Origin: an uncultured Clostridia bacterium
GTDB taxonomy: Bacteria; Bacillota; Clostridia; Christensenellales; UBA1242
DNA length: 64,000 bases
Assembly: GCA_934746715.1 (NCBI GenBank)
Contig: CAKVFI010000002.1
Span: forward strand, 271,843-335,842
Direction of reading: 5' to 3'
The notes beneath the pieces were generated by a model, which was given only the letters and a program-made list of their open reading frames with translations, was not told the origin of the DNA and ran no database searches. The translations under genes and the position numbers were made by a program. This document shows positions 16,373 through 26,070 of this stretch, piece by piece (positions within the stretch are counted from its first letter, which is position 1; each line of letters starts with the position of its first letter).

Positions 16373-17737
16373 ATGAAAAATTTTAAAGAAGTGCTTGAAA
16401 ACGAAGAAAAGGTTTTAATCAAAGTTGAGCCAAAAGATTATGTTAAGTTTTTAACTTGGGCAAAACAACAGGGCTGTTGTTGGGTTAGCAAAAAGGCAAT
16501 TGAGCCAAAAACAGATTTAAAAAATCACCCATTTGCTTTAATAGGTTTAACGGCAGATAAAACAATTGGGTTTGTGCCTGCCATGTGTTGGACTAATGAC
16601 AAGCAGTCAAAAAAGATTATGTTGCAACAAATTTTTGCCACAAATTTGCATTGTGAAACAAGCGAAAGTGTGAATATTGGACACCCGGATAAAACGTGTG
16701 ATACAATTGCAGATGCTTTTTTGGACGAAGCACTACGCCAAGATAAAAACAGTCAAATGGCAGTTGAGTGTGCAATAAAAGACAATAAATTGTTTGTTTA
16801 TGGAGAAGCAACAACAAAAGCAAAAATTAATTATGATGAAATTGCTTGCACTATTTTGAAAGATATAGGTTATGATTGTAAGTTTGAAATTGTTAAACAA
16901 ATAAGTGAACAGAGCCCTGACATAAATCAGGCGGTTGTAAAAACAAAATTGTGCGCAAACGACCAAGGTGTTTGCTTTGGATATGCAACAAATGAAACAA
17001 AAGAATGTATGCCTTTGCCGATAATTATTGCTCACAAACTAATGCGAAAATATGAACAATTTAGACGCAAAAACAATAACTTTTTTGCAGATGCTAAAAG
17101 TCAGGTTACAATTGAATATGATGGCAACAAACCAATTGCGGTAAAGACTGTTTTAGTGTCGGTTTCGCACGCAAAAAATTTAAGTTTGAAAGAAATAAAA
17201 ACCACAATACAAAATGAAGTGATAAACCCAATTTTAAAAGAATATTCAAGTTTGATTTTTAACACAGAATACTTGATTAACCCAAGTGGAAAATTTACAG
17301 TTTGGGGCTCGTTTGGTGATAGTGGCTGTGTTGGACGAAAAATTGTTGTTGACACTTATGGCGGAATTGGAAGAGTTGGTGGTGGATGTTTTAGTAGCAA
17401 AAATGCAACAAAGGTTGACCGCTCTGGTGCGTACTATGCAAGGTATGTTGCAAAAAACATTGTGGCACATAATTTTGCAGATAAATGTGAAGTTGAACTT
17501 TCATTTGGTATTGGGTTGGAAAAGCCTTTGAGTTTAACAATCAACACTTTTGGCACTGAAAAAATTTCACTTGACGATATCTACAATTATGTTGAAAATA
17601 ACTTTGATTTTTCACTTGATAATATTATTGATGAATTGGATTTGTTAAAACCAATTTACAAGCAAACTGCATGCTATGGCCATTTTGGAAGAGAGCAATT
17701 TGCTTGGGAAAGAATTAAAAATATAAAAAATAAATAA
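16373..17737 (+). CDS. metK: S-adenosylmethionine synthetase with N-terminal extension
   Basis: A 454-residue protein, longer than the usual ~395, starting after AAGGAGAG. Residues ~92-454 are MetK: SESVNIGHPDK (97-107; normally at ~8-17), NDQGVCFGYA, FGDSGCVGRKIVVDTYGG, and KVDRSGAYYARYVAKNIVA. Several normally invariant stretches are changed: GGPxGDAGLTG reads WGSFGDSGCVG and ARHGGGAFSGKD reads GRVGGGCFSSKN. The first ~90 residues are extra and contain FLTWAKQQGCCWVSKK and FALIGLTADKTIGFVPAMCW. That stretch looks like a small domain of the GYxWxSG-then-KxIxF type common in phage-related proteins. It makes SAM from Met and ATP and is feedback-controlled by the riboswitch just upstream. Confidence 0.88.
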   Translation: MKNFKEVLENEEKVLIKVEPKDYVKFLTWAKQQGCCWVSKKAIEPKTDLKNHPFALIGLTADKTIGFVPAMCWTNDKQSKKIMLQQIFATNLHCETSESVNIGHPDKTCDTIADAFLDEALRQDKNSQMAVECAIKDNKLFVYGEATTKAKINYDEIACTILKDIGYDCKFEIVKQISEQSPDINQAVVKTKLCANDQGVCFGYATNETKECMPLPIIIAHKLMRKYEQFRRKNNNFFADAKSQVTIEYDGNKPIAVKTVLVSVSHAKNLSLKEIKTTIQNEVINPILKEYSSLIFNTEYLINPSGKFTVWGSFGDSGCVGRKIVVDTYGGIGRVGGGCFSSKNATKVDRSGAYYARYVAKNIVAHNFADKCEVELSFGIGLEKPLSLTINTFGTEKISLDDIYNYVENNFDFSLDNIIDELDLLKPIYKQTACYGHFGREQFAWERIKNIKNK

Positions 17738-17972
17738 AAATTATTATAAAAATATCAAAAAACAGCAATTTTATTAAATTTTTAATAAAAAATTAAAATT
17801 TTTATTATTTTTACATTGTTTTTTATTCTTTTTTATGAAATATCAAATTATTGCAAAATGCAAATAACAAAATAAATTTTTCCAATTTATTTGTAAAATT
17901 ATATTAATTAATATATAATAATTATAATATAAATTTTTGCAAAATGGTTGCAAACATTTGTTTGGGGGAAAA
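17738..17972. other. AT-rich spacer with palindromes
   Basis: Nearly pure A/T. TTTTATTAAA-TT-TTTAATAAAA (17769-17790) is a 10-bp palindrome and may serve as the metK terminator. A GGGGG ribosome binding site lies just before the next gene. No small gene was seen. Confidence 0.4.
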
Positions 17973-20900
17973 ATGAAAAGCAAAAGAATAAGTCGTGTTT
18001 TGACAATAATTTTAACGATTATTTTTTCGTGTGCTATCTTTGCTTTTTTTAGTGCTCAAAACAAAAATTACACAAATGCATATGCTTTGGGAGTTGAACA
18101 AGTTGAGAACAAAATTGATTATCAAAGCATTGTTGAATATAGTTGTGATGTAAATGAATTTACTGCAGACGAATTGGATAAATTTGCGGCAGAAAATGAA
18201 TACTATTATTTTACTCAAAATAACAAAATTTGTTTTTACAATAAATTTGCATTAAAATCGTTGTCCGTCCTTGGAGATTTTGACAGTTCTGCTTTTAAAA
18301 ATGCAACAAAAAATGGCTCTACAACAAACCTTAAATTTGACACTGTTGAACAAACAAAGCAGGCATATCAAAAACTTGAACAAAACAAAAATTTGATTGT
18401 GGTTATAGACAGAATTTCGCAAGCAAATATTTTAAACACATCTGGCATTTCATCGCAAGCATATGGTTGGGGTTATGATGCTATTGACGTTGCTCCATAC
18501 AAAGAATATTTGGCTGATATGAGCACCACAGAAGAAGTTGTTGTTGCAGTTATTGACACTGGGATTAACACATCTCACAATATGTTTAAAAATCGTATTG
18601 TTACAGATGCAAATGGTAACTATGTTGGCATTGCAGAAACTGAAACAACTTATACATATAGCGGTTACGAGTTTGAAGATGACAACGGGCACGGCACACA
18701 TGTGTCTGGCATAATTTGTGATACAACTCCAAGCAATGTTAAAATTTTGCCGGTAAAATTGTTGAACTATCAAGGTTCGTTTAGTTATTCAAGTTTAATA
18801 TTTTATGAATCATTGTTTAACAAAATTGTTGAATTGAAAAAAACTTACAATATTGTTTGCGTGAACATGAGTTTTGGTGCTGATGGTGCAACATCAACTG
18901 AAGTTACTCAAGTTAACTATTACTTTCAAAATATTTTAATAAAAAATAATATTTTGCCAATTACTGCCGCTGGCAACAAAATTCCAACGTCAAGTGGTGG
19001 AGATGGAACTTGTCATGATATCAGCGTAAAACTGGCATTGCCTGCAAGTTGTTCAAGCGGTGTAACAGTTTCTGCGTTGGGGCACTCTGGCTCAAATTAT
19101 TATTACGACGGCAATTACTCTTATTACGGAAGTTTGATTGATGTGTCTGCACCGGGTACTTCAATTAGATCAGCATGGATTGCAAGTTCAAACAAAGCAA
19201 GTGCTTATACATACAAAACAGAAAGTGGCACAAGCATGGCAACTCCATATGTTTCGGCAGTTGTTGCGTTGCTTTGCCTTGACCCTATCTACACTGGCAA
19301 TGCGGATGTTGTGGTTGTTGAGCAAAGAATGTATGAATTGGCAACCGATTTGGGTGATGTGGGTAAAGACATTTATTATGGCTATGGCATGGTTAGTTTA
19401 AAAGGCTTTAAAGGTGGCGTTGAATATACTGCAAACGATGTTGAAACAAAATATGATGGAGATTATCACAACATTGAAGTTAATGTAACAAATGTTTCTA
19501 GTTACACAATTAAGTATGGATTAAGCAAAAGTTCAATCAATTTGCTTACAGTGGAAGGTAACAATCAATTTAAAAATTGCACAAACGGGCAAATGATTGT
19601 TTACTTTATTATTTCTGCCAAGGACATGACCGACACTTTTGGTTTTGCTTATTTGCAAATTAACAAAGCAAGCATTGTGATAAATATTCAAGATCAATAT
19701 GGCAGTTATGGCGATGAACCAAGTTTGCAACAGAATAAATATAGCATTCAATCGGGGCAAATATATGGCACTGATGATTTGAATTTAAATTTGACAACAA
19801 GTGCTAAATCTAACAGCAAACCTGGCAGTTATGACATATCATTTGGCTGGAATAATGAAAATTATGATGTGTCTTGCTCAAATTTAGGCAGTTACATTAT
19901 TGAAAGGCGTGCTGTTTCCATCAAATTGAATAACCAACAAGCGGTTTACGGCAATGATATTGTTTTGGATAACAGCAAATATACAGTTGAGTCTGGCAGC
20001 GTTGTTAGTGCAAGTGATTTTGCTTTAACTTTGAAATCTTCTGCAGAAGTTAGCAACGTGGTTGGCAATTATGATATATCAGTGAGCGGTTATAACGAAG
20101 AGTGCTACAATCTTGTTAATTTTGTTGAAGGTGTTCTTGCAATCACAAAAAGGCCAATTACAATCACAATTGAGCAACAAGTGGTTTATGGCGACCAACT
20201 TAACCTTAATTTGCAAAATTATAGCATTGTTTCTGGTTCAGTGTTTGGAGATGATGTTTTGCTTGAAAAAATTTCCACAAACGCAAAGGTTGGGGATAGT
20301 GTTGGCAATTATTCCATCAGCGTGGACAAAAGCAACAGTAATTACAATTTAACATTAAAATCTGGAACGCTAAAAATCACAAAACGTTCAGCAACATTAA
20401 ATGTGGGCAACCAGAGCACAATTTATGGCGATGAAATTAGTTTAAATCAACATAATTACACGGTTCAAAATTTGGTGGCGGGTGATGACCTTAATGTAAG
20501 TTTGTATACAAACGCAACAAGCTCATCTCCAGTGACGGAAAATGGATATACTATTTATGCAAATTGTAGCAATTCTAACTACATGTTAAGCATTGTAACA
20601 GGTAAATTAAGCGTTTTGCCAAGAGAAGTTAAAATTTATTTTTATCAAGAGTTTGCTTATGGCGAAAAAATCAATTTGGATTTTTCTCTATATCAAGATG
20701 TGGAAAACAAAGTGCTTGCTGGCGACGATTTGGAATTGCAAATGACATGTTCTGCTGTTCAATATGACAATGTTGGAGATTATAATGTTGAAATTGCAAA
20801 ATGCAATTCAAATTATTCTTTGATTTTGACAAACGAAAGCAAAGTTAAAATCACTCCGCGTGCAGCAACTGTTAAAGTTGGAAATTTAACCAAAACTTAT

Positions 20901-23900
20901 GGCGAAGAAATTGATATAAGTCAAACAAAAGTGGATTTGACACAAGTTTTGTATCGCGATAGGTCAAAGCTAAATTATAGATTAACACTTAATGGGCAAG
21001 CAAAAGATGTTGGAAGTTATGAAATTGATTTTGTTTATTCAAACAATAACTACAACATAACTGTTGAAAAAGGTAATTTGTCAATAACTGCTCGTCCAAT
21101 CACAATATTGGTGCAAAAATCAGTTTGTTATGGCGACGTAATTGATTTGACCAATGTTGAGTACAGCGTTAGTTCAACAAATAAAATTGTTGATGGTGAT
21201 GATTTGATGTTGAATTTAAAAATTTCTGCAGTTCAATTTTCTCCGGTTGGAAAATATTCCGATTTTGTTATTGTTTCAGCTAACAAAAATTATAATGTTA
21301 CAATTTTGTCTTCATCTTTTGTGGAAATCACAAAAAAGCAAATAAGTGTGAAAATTGGCGATGCGTCTTCCAAATTTGGGGAAGAAATTGATTTGTCAAA
21401 AGTTGCAGTTGACACAAGTGAAGTTTTGAACGGAGATAATCTTAATATAACACTTTCAACAACGGCAACACCATCAAGCCCTGCTGGACAATATCCAATA
21501 ACTTTAACCTATAATAATGCAAATTATGATGTTACTGTTATCAAAGGTAGTTACCATGTTTATTACAAAGTTGTGCATGTTTCAGTTGAAAATCAAAATT
21601 CAGTTTATGGTAATGAAATTGTTTTAAATCAAACTGCTTATTCAATTGAAGAAACTGATGTGCAAAAATCAGACCTTCAACTAACTTTTGCAACAAATGC
21701 AACATCAAAATCTAATGTTGGGGAATATGAAATTTTTGCAACAAGTTATGCGGACAATTATCAAGTTGTTTGCACAAATGGCAAGTTGACAATTTCTGCA
21801 AGACCAATCAAAATTAAAGTTGAACAATCAGTTTGTTATGGCAGTGAATTTAACTTCGACGGGATATTTGTTGATGTTGACAATCAACTGGTTAACAACG
21901 ACAATTTAAATTTAATTTTATCAAGCAGTGACAGAACCCTGTATTCTTCAATTGGGGAGTATAGCTTGACTGTTGATGAAAGCAACAAAAATTATATTGT
22001 TAGTTTGAGTAATGATTCAATCCTTAAAGTTTTGCCTCGCAAAATTATTGTTGCAATTGGCAAAATTACAAAGGTTTATGGCAATGAAGTAGATTTGTCG
22101 TCAGTTGAAATTGACTTGTCGCAATTGGTTAATAACGACAATTTAAACATTGAAATATCCACAAATGCAACTCAAGTTAGCGATGTTGGAAACTACTTTA
22201 TAGATTTAAGTTATTCAAACCCAAATTATGATGTTACGGTTGAAAAAGGAGTGTTGCAAATTACTCCAAAACCAATTGTGGTTAACATTCAAAATGTAAC
22301 AAGCCAATATGGTAACGATTTTGAGTTGCCAACAAGTTTGGTTAGTGCTGTTAGTGGCGAGGATATTGCTGCCCTTGGCGTAAAACTTAACACAGAAGCA
22401 AACAATAGAAGTGCAGTTGGGCAATATTTAATAACTGCAACATGTGAAAATAAAAATTATACTTTAACCACAGCCGCAAACGCATATGTTGAAATAACAA
22501 AAAAAGATGCAAGGTTGGTGGTTGGCAACAAACAATCAATTTATGGCGATGAAATTGATTTGTCCAATGTTCAGACTGCTGTGGAAGGTGTGCTTTTTGA
22601 TGATGACCTTGGCGCAATATTAAGCACCACCGCAAGCAAGACATCATCTATTGGCAATTATCCAATCAGCGCGGAAATAACAAACCCAAATTACGATGTT
22701 ACAGTTGTTGACGGTAATTTAAAAATCGTTGCAAAAACAGTTGTTTTAAAAGTTCAACAAACTGGTGTTTATGGTGATGTCCACACGGTTGACAGCACAG
22801 ATTTTGTTGATGTTGAGCAAGCGGTGCTTGCCGGCGACGATTTAAAATTGCGTTTGAGTGTTGATGTTGAACAATTTGCCCCTGTTGGCAATTATCCAAT
22901 CAGTGCAACATCTGACAATGCAAATTATTTGGTTGATTTGCAAGATAGTTTTTATCAAATAACTCCAAGGCAAGCAAGTGTGCAAATTGGCAATGCTTTT
23001 GTTGTGTATGGCGAATTGGTTGATGAAAGCCAAATTCAAGCAACTCAAAATGGGGTGCTTAATAATGACAATTTAAATTTGACTTTTGTTTATGATATAA
23101 ACTCAACCACGTGCGTTGGTGAATATGATATCGGAGCAGTTGCTGCAAATGTAAACTATAATGTTGAAGTTAACAAAGGCAAAATAACTGTTTTAAAGCG
23201 TGGCGTTGAGTTGTTTGTTGTAGACCAAATGCAGTATGGCGAAGATAAGCAAATCACTAACAATTACACATTGATTAGTGGTAATGTTGTTAATAATGAT
23301 GACCTAAATTTGCAATTAATTTCTTCTGCAACCAACAGGTCACCAGTTGGGGAATATGCTTTGCAAGTTTATGCGTGCAATCCAAACTACAATGTTACAT
23401 TAACTGAAAATTCTTGCTTGACAATCGTGCCAAGAACAATCAATGTTAAAGTTGGCAACAAACAATCAACTTACTTGGACGATGTTGATTTGCAAGATGT
23501 TCAAATTGACCTGAGTGAACTGCTTGATGGCGATGATTTAAATTACACTTTGTCCACAACTGCACAAAAAACAAGTGATGTTGGCAGTTATGAAATTGAT
23601 TTAACTGCAAGCAACGCAAATTACAATGTGGCTGTTGAAAAAGGCAGTTATATTGTTGTTGCAAAGAATGTTCAAATTCAAATTTTAAATTGTCAAGTTG
23701 TTTATGGTGATGAAATTAATGAAACATTGTTTGATTTTAATTGTGTGGATGAAACATTAAACAAACAAGATTTAGGCGTGGAATTATGCACCACAGCAAA
23801 GCAATTTGATGCAGTTGGCAGCTATCCAATAAAAGTTAAAGCAAACAGCAAAAATTACAATATTAGTTCCAATTATGGCAGACTTAAAATTGTGCCAAGA

Positions 23901-24290
23901 AAGTTAAAGATTGAGTTAAAATCACAAACAAAGCAACATTTAACTTCTTTAAAACCAAATCAAAATGATTACTCAATTGTTGAAGGTGAATTGTGCGATG
24001 GCGACAACTTGAATTTAAAAATCAAATCGGATTTTAACCACTTGCTCTGGTGGGGAGAGTTTGATTTGACTGGGGAAGTGAACAACATTAATTATGAAGT
24101 TGAGATTGTTGATGCAAAAATTAAAGTAGAGTATTCATATGTGGATACAATTGTTATTGTTGCAATCAGCTTGTTGATTGCCGTTGTGATTGTTTTTGCA
24201 GCTAGGCGCAAAAGAATTAAAGCAAAAGGCAATGTTCAATACTTTAATGATGCAATGCAAATTTTAAAAAGAGATAAAAATAAAAAATAG
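17973..24290 (+). CDS. Giant surface subtilase (peptidase S8) with 19 MBG-like repeats and C-terminal membrane anchor
   Basis: A 2105-residue exported protein starting after TTTGGGGG. Residues 1-30 are a signal/membrane segment. The S8 catalytic triad is visible: Asp195 in AVIDTGIN, His240 in DDNGHGTHVSG, Ser421 in SGTSMATPYVS. A linker domain (~480-567) is followed by 19 tandem repeats of ~77-80 residues (about 568-2055), each of the MBG type with a YGD/YGN/YGE motif, a GDDLNL-like middle, a VGxYxI strand and NYxV. A hydrophobic helix near 2060-2082 and a basic tail (AARRKRIKAKG) anchor it; there is no LPxTG. It is probably a cell-surface protease on a long stalk. It is a single gene ending at a shared terminator. 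Confidence 0.85.
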   Translation: MKSKRISRVLTIILTIIFSCAIFAFFSAQNKNYTNAYALGVEQVENKIDYQSIVEYSCDVNEFTADELDKFAAENEYYYFTQNNKICFYNKFALKSLSVLGDFDSSAFKNATKNGSTTNLKFDTVEQTKQAYQKLEQNKNLIVVIDRISQANILNTSGISSQAYGWGYDAIDVAPYKEYLADMSTTEEVVVAVIDTGINTSHNMFKNRIVTDANGNYVGIAETETTYTYSGYEFEDDNGHGTHVSGIICDTTPSNVKILPVKLLNYQGSFSYSSLIFYESLFNKIVELKKTYNIVCVNMSFGADGATSTEVTQVNYYFQNILIKNNILPITAAGNKIPTSSGGDGTCHDISVKLALPASCSSGVTVSALGHSGSNYYYDGNYSYYGSLIDVSAPGTSIRSAWIASSNKASAYTYKTESGTSMATPYVSAVVALLCLDPIYTGNADVVVVEQRMYELATDLGDVGKDIYYGYGMVSLKGFKGGVEYTANDVETKYDGDYHNIEVNVTNVSSYTIKYGLSKSSINLLTVEGNNQFKNCTNGQMIVYFIISAKDMTDTFGFAYLQINKASIVINIQDQYGSYGDEPSLQQNKYSIQSGQIYGTDDLNLNLTTSAKSNSKPGSYDISFGWNNENYDVSCSNLGSYIIERRAVSIKLNNQQAVYGNDIVLDNSKYTVESGSVVSASDFALTLKSSAEVSNVVGNYDISVSGYNEECYNLVNFVEGVLAITKRPITITIEQQVVYGDQLNLNLQNYSIVSGSVFGDDVLLEKISTNAKVGDSVGNYSISVDKSNSNYNLTLKSGTLKITKRSATLNVGNQSTIYGDEISLNQHNYTVQNLVAGDDLNVSLYTNATSSSPVTENGYTIYANCSNSNYMLSIVTGKLSVLPREVKIYFYQEFAYGEKINLDFSLYQDVENKVLAGDDLELQMTCSAVQYDNVGDYNVEIAKCNSNYSLILTNESKVKITPRAATVKVGNLTKTYGEEIDISQTKVDLTQVLYRDRSKLNYRLTLNGQAKDVGSYEIDFVYSNNNYNITVEKGNLSITARPITILVQKSVCYGDVIDLTNVEYSVSSTNKIVDGDDLMLNLKISAVQFSPVGKYSDFVIVSANKNYNVTILSSSFVEITKKQISVKIGDASSKFGEEIDLSKVAVDTSEVLNGDNLNITLSTTATPSSPAGQYPITLTYNNANYDVTVIKGSYHVYYKVVHVSVENQNSVYGNEIVLNQTAYSIEETDVQKSDLQLTFATNATSKSNVGEYEIFATSYADNYQVVCTNGKLTISARPIKIKVEQSVCYGSEFNFDGIFVDVDNQLVNNDNLNLILSSSDRTLYSSIGEYSLTVDESNKNYIVSLSNDSILKVLPRKIIVAIGKITKVYGNEVDLSSVEIDLSQLVNNDNLNIEISTNATQVSDVGNYFIDLSYSNPNYDVTVEKGVLQITPKPIVVNIQNVTSQYGNDFELPTSLVSAVSGEDIAALGVKLNTEANNRSAVGQYLITATCENKNYTLTTAANAYVEITKKDARLVVGNKQSIYGDEIDLSNVQTAVEGVLFDDDLGAILSTTASKTSSIGNYPISAEITNPNYDVTVVDGNLKIVAKTVVLKVQQTGVYGDVHTVDSTDFVDVEQAVLAGDDLKLRLSVDVEQFAPVGNYPISATSDNANYLVDLQDSFYQITPRQASVQIGNAFVVYGELVDESQIQATQNGVLNNDNLNLTFVYDINSTTCVGEYDIGAVAANVNYNVEVNKGKITVLKRGVELFVVDQMQYGEDKQITNNYTLISGNVVNNDDLNLQLISSATNRSPVGEYALQVYACNPNYNVTLTENSCLTIVPRTINVKVGNKQSTYLDDVDLQDVQIDLSELLDGDDLNYTLSTTAQKTSDVGSYEIDLTASNANYNVAVEKGSYIVVAKNVQIQILNCQVVYGDEINETLFDFNCVDETLNKQDLGVELCTTAKQFDAVGSYPIKVKANSKNYNISSNYGRLKIVPRKLKIELKSQTKQHLTSLKPNQNDYSIVEGELCDGDNLNLKIKSDFNHLLWWGEFDLTGEVNNINYEVEIVDAKIKVEYSYVDTIVIVAISLLIAVVIVFAARRKRIKAKGNVQYFNDAMQILKRDKNKK

Positions 24291-24306
24291 ATTGCATAAT
24301 TGCAAT

Positions 24307-24338
24307 AAAAAAAGATGCTAATTAAAGCATCTTTTTTG
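24307..24338. terminator. Bidirectional terminator between the subtilase and the DUF308 gene
   Basis: GATGCT (24314-24319) and AGCATC (24326-24331), extended by A-run/T-run pairing on both sides, serving convergent genes. Confidence 0.8.
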
Positions 24339-24340
24339 TG

Positions 24341-24919
24341 TTATAAAACAATGTCATTTTCTTTGTCTAACAACACTTTTTTTGCTTTTTTAAGTTTGTA
24401 ACTGAAAAGCAGTGTTGTGATCAGACGGGTTGCGCCTTCCACAATCAAGGCAATGCCGGCAAAAATCATGATTGTGTTGAAATTGGAAAACATCACAGCG
24501 ATGCCAAGGCATGTTGTTAAAATTGAAATTACAAAAACAACCCACCAGCCAGTGATACCTGCGCGACCGCAATAAATGCTGTCTGCCATTGTTGAAATTG
24601 AGTCTATAACAACAAACAAGCCAAACAAAACAGTGATAACTGATTGTATTGTTGATGGATAAATCAAAAAGAAAACACCTGAAATGATCATTGTAATTGC
24701 AATAATCAACAATGACGCACCAAGGAAATGGTCAACAACCATGTATCTAATCAAAAGAGAACCACCCATAACAATCAAAGAGCAGCCAAACACAATGCAC
24801 AACACGTTTGCTGAATTTTCTGGCATAACCACGCACAAAATACCAATTGCAATTGTAAGTGCAGCAACAATTACGCTTTCCCATCTAATTTTTTTAAAAA
24901 AGTTTTTAGTTTCGTTCAT
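24341..24919 (-). CDS. HdeD/DUF308-family membrane protein
   Basis: A 192-residue protein with six hydrophobic helices in three pairs, the HdeD/DUF308 pattern. It has AIGILCVVMPENSANVLCI in the first pair and GLFVVIDSISTMADSIYCG in the middle, with a short basic C-terminal tail. HdeD is linked to acid resistance in enterobacteria; the role of firmicute members is not established. AGGGGTGA precedes the ATG. It faces the subtilase across a shared terminator. Confidence 0.75.
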   Translation of the reverse strand: MNETKNFFKKIRWESVIVAALTIAIGILCVVMPENSANVLCIVFGCSLIVMGGSLLIRYMVVDHFLGASLLIIAITMIISGVFFLIYPSTIQSVITVLFGLFVVIDSISTMADSIYCGRAGITGWWVVFVISILTTCLGIAVMFSNFNTIMIFAGIALIVEGATRLITTLLFSYKLKKAKKVLLDKENDIVL

Positions 24920-25041
24920 ATTTCACCCCTAAATATTAGTATAAACATAAATTTTTGTTTTTACAAATAATTTGGACATTAGTTTTTAAACAAATGTGAT
25001 TGGTTTGTCTTTTTATTTTAATTGTTTTTTAATGATTCATA

Positions 25042-25084
25042 ATCATAAAAACAAAAAAGAGCTGCAATCAGCCCTTTTAAAATC
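25042..25084 (-). terminator. Terminator after the 25150-25665 gene
   Basis: On the minus strand AAAAGGGCTG, a short ATTG loop and CAGCTCTTTT form a stem with one mismatch, followed by TTTTTTG. Confidence 0.6.
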
Positions 25085-25092
25085 TGGCGGAG
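25085..25092. repeat. TGGCGGAG, copy of a tRNA 3' end
   Basis: The reverse complement CTCCGCCA equals the last five acceptor bases, discriminator-side base and CCA of the tRNA-Ser at 27056-27143. It lies next to a terminator hairpin, as does the true tRNA end, and is followed by TTAG two bases later as in the tRNA. It is a candidate attachment-site remnant. Confidence 0.35.
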
Positions 25093-25149
25093 CGTTAGTA
25101 ACGTAAATCGAATAATAGTCACTAAACACTAACAAATCTAAACGTGAAT

Positions 25150-25665
25150 TCATTTCATATTATTTTCATCATCGAATCGTTTTTTATCAAATATTGCACG
25201 TTCACCGTATACAAGAATAGGTACAAGCGTCATTTGTTGTAATTTTTCATAAATTTTTTGACTAACTTGCTCTTGACTTTCGCATAAATTGCCAGAATCG
25301 TCCGTGTATTCAAACTTTAAGTTATATATAGTGTAATTAGAAACGCAACCGTTATTATTTTCAGTCACTTCCGTTTCGGTTAAGTCTGTTATTCTACCGT
25401 TTTCGGAATGACCTTTATGGGCAACCTCAAGTGACTTTTTACCATCGATAATCATTTTTGCTCCGTTGCCAATGAAACCTATTGCCGCAATAATCATTAT
25501 TCCGCCAATTAGGCACATAAATATTGTTCCAAATTTATCTTCAGGATCGTATGACTTGATTCCCGAACTAATTACAATAATAGCAATTAGCACAGCAATT
25601 AAGGCGATTGCAATTCTTGCAATACCACCAACCATAGTTCCGTGATTAAAATTTTTCTTTTTCAT
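25150..25665 (-). CDS. Membrane protein with extracytoplasmic DUF3592-like domain
   Basis: A 171-residue protein. The start MKKKNF is chosen for the AGAGG site upstream; the frame extends 17 codons further without one. Two hydrophobic helices (about 12-35 and 48-72) are followed by a beta-rich soluble domain with SNYTIYNLKFEYTDDSGN and PILVYGERAIFDKKRF, a pattern like DUF3592. The function is unknown. It is bounded by copies of TGGCGGAG at 25085 and 26041. Confidence 0.5.
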   Translation of the reverse strand: MKKKNFNHGTMVGGIARIAIALIAVLIAIIVISSGIKSYDPEDKFGTIFMCLIGGIMIIAAIGFIGNGAKMIIDGKKSLEVAHKGHSENGRITDLTETEVTENNNGCVSNYTIYNLKFEYTDDSGNLCESQEQVSQKIYEKLQQMTLVPILVYGERAIFDKKRFDDENNMK

Positions 25666-25716
25666 TGAATTAACCTCTTTACATTTTTGGCAAAACTGAA
25701 TTATGCATTTTGACAC

Positions 25717-25988
25717 ACTTGTCTTGCTTGTTTATTATTATAGCATAAATTTCTAAATTTTTCAACCACTATTGAGTTCGCGGACGTAGAATTTTAGAAT
25801 GAATTTCAAATGGCACTTTGGCGTGTGATTGACTATAAAAGCGCGATGCTTCGCGACACGGTCAAGCATCAACCGAACAACTCACTTAAACTCGGATAAA
25901 AATGTCAACTCAAAGCCGAGCGGTTAAACGCCCAGCTGATTCTTCTTTTTTCCGTCTAAAACGACTTTTGTGCCGAAATATTCGTTAG
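25717..25988. other. Non-coding region of unusual composition
   Basis: About 270 nt without a usable ORF. 25770-25970 has more G+C and CG steps than its surroundings and can form a GATGCTT/AAGCATC hairpin (about 25847-25872). It may be decayed or transferred DNA. Confidence 0.3.
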
Positions 25989-26031
25989 AAAAAAACAATA
26001 CGAACTCTAACTTATCGTCAGGGTTCGTATT
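25989..26031 (-). terminator. Terminator after the 26071-26760 gene
   Basis: AATACGAAC (25997-26005) pairs with GTTCGTATT (26023-26031); on the minus strand a T-run follows. Confidence 0.75.
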
Positions 26032-26040
26032 ATTTACTAC

Positions 26041-26048
26041 TGGCGGAG
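26041..26048. repeat. TGGCGGAG, second copy of a tRNA 3' end
   Basis: The 8-mer is identical to the ones at 25085 and at the 3' end of tRNA-Ser (27056-27063), again immediately beside a terminator hairpin. It divides 25085-27063 into two gene-bearing segments of about 1 kb. Confidence 0.35.
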
Positions 26049-26070
26049 TCAATGTTATCCAATTCTAACT

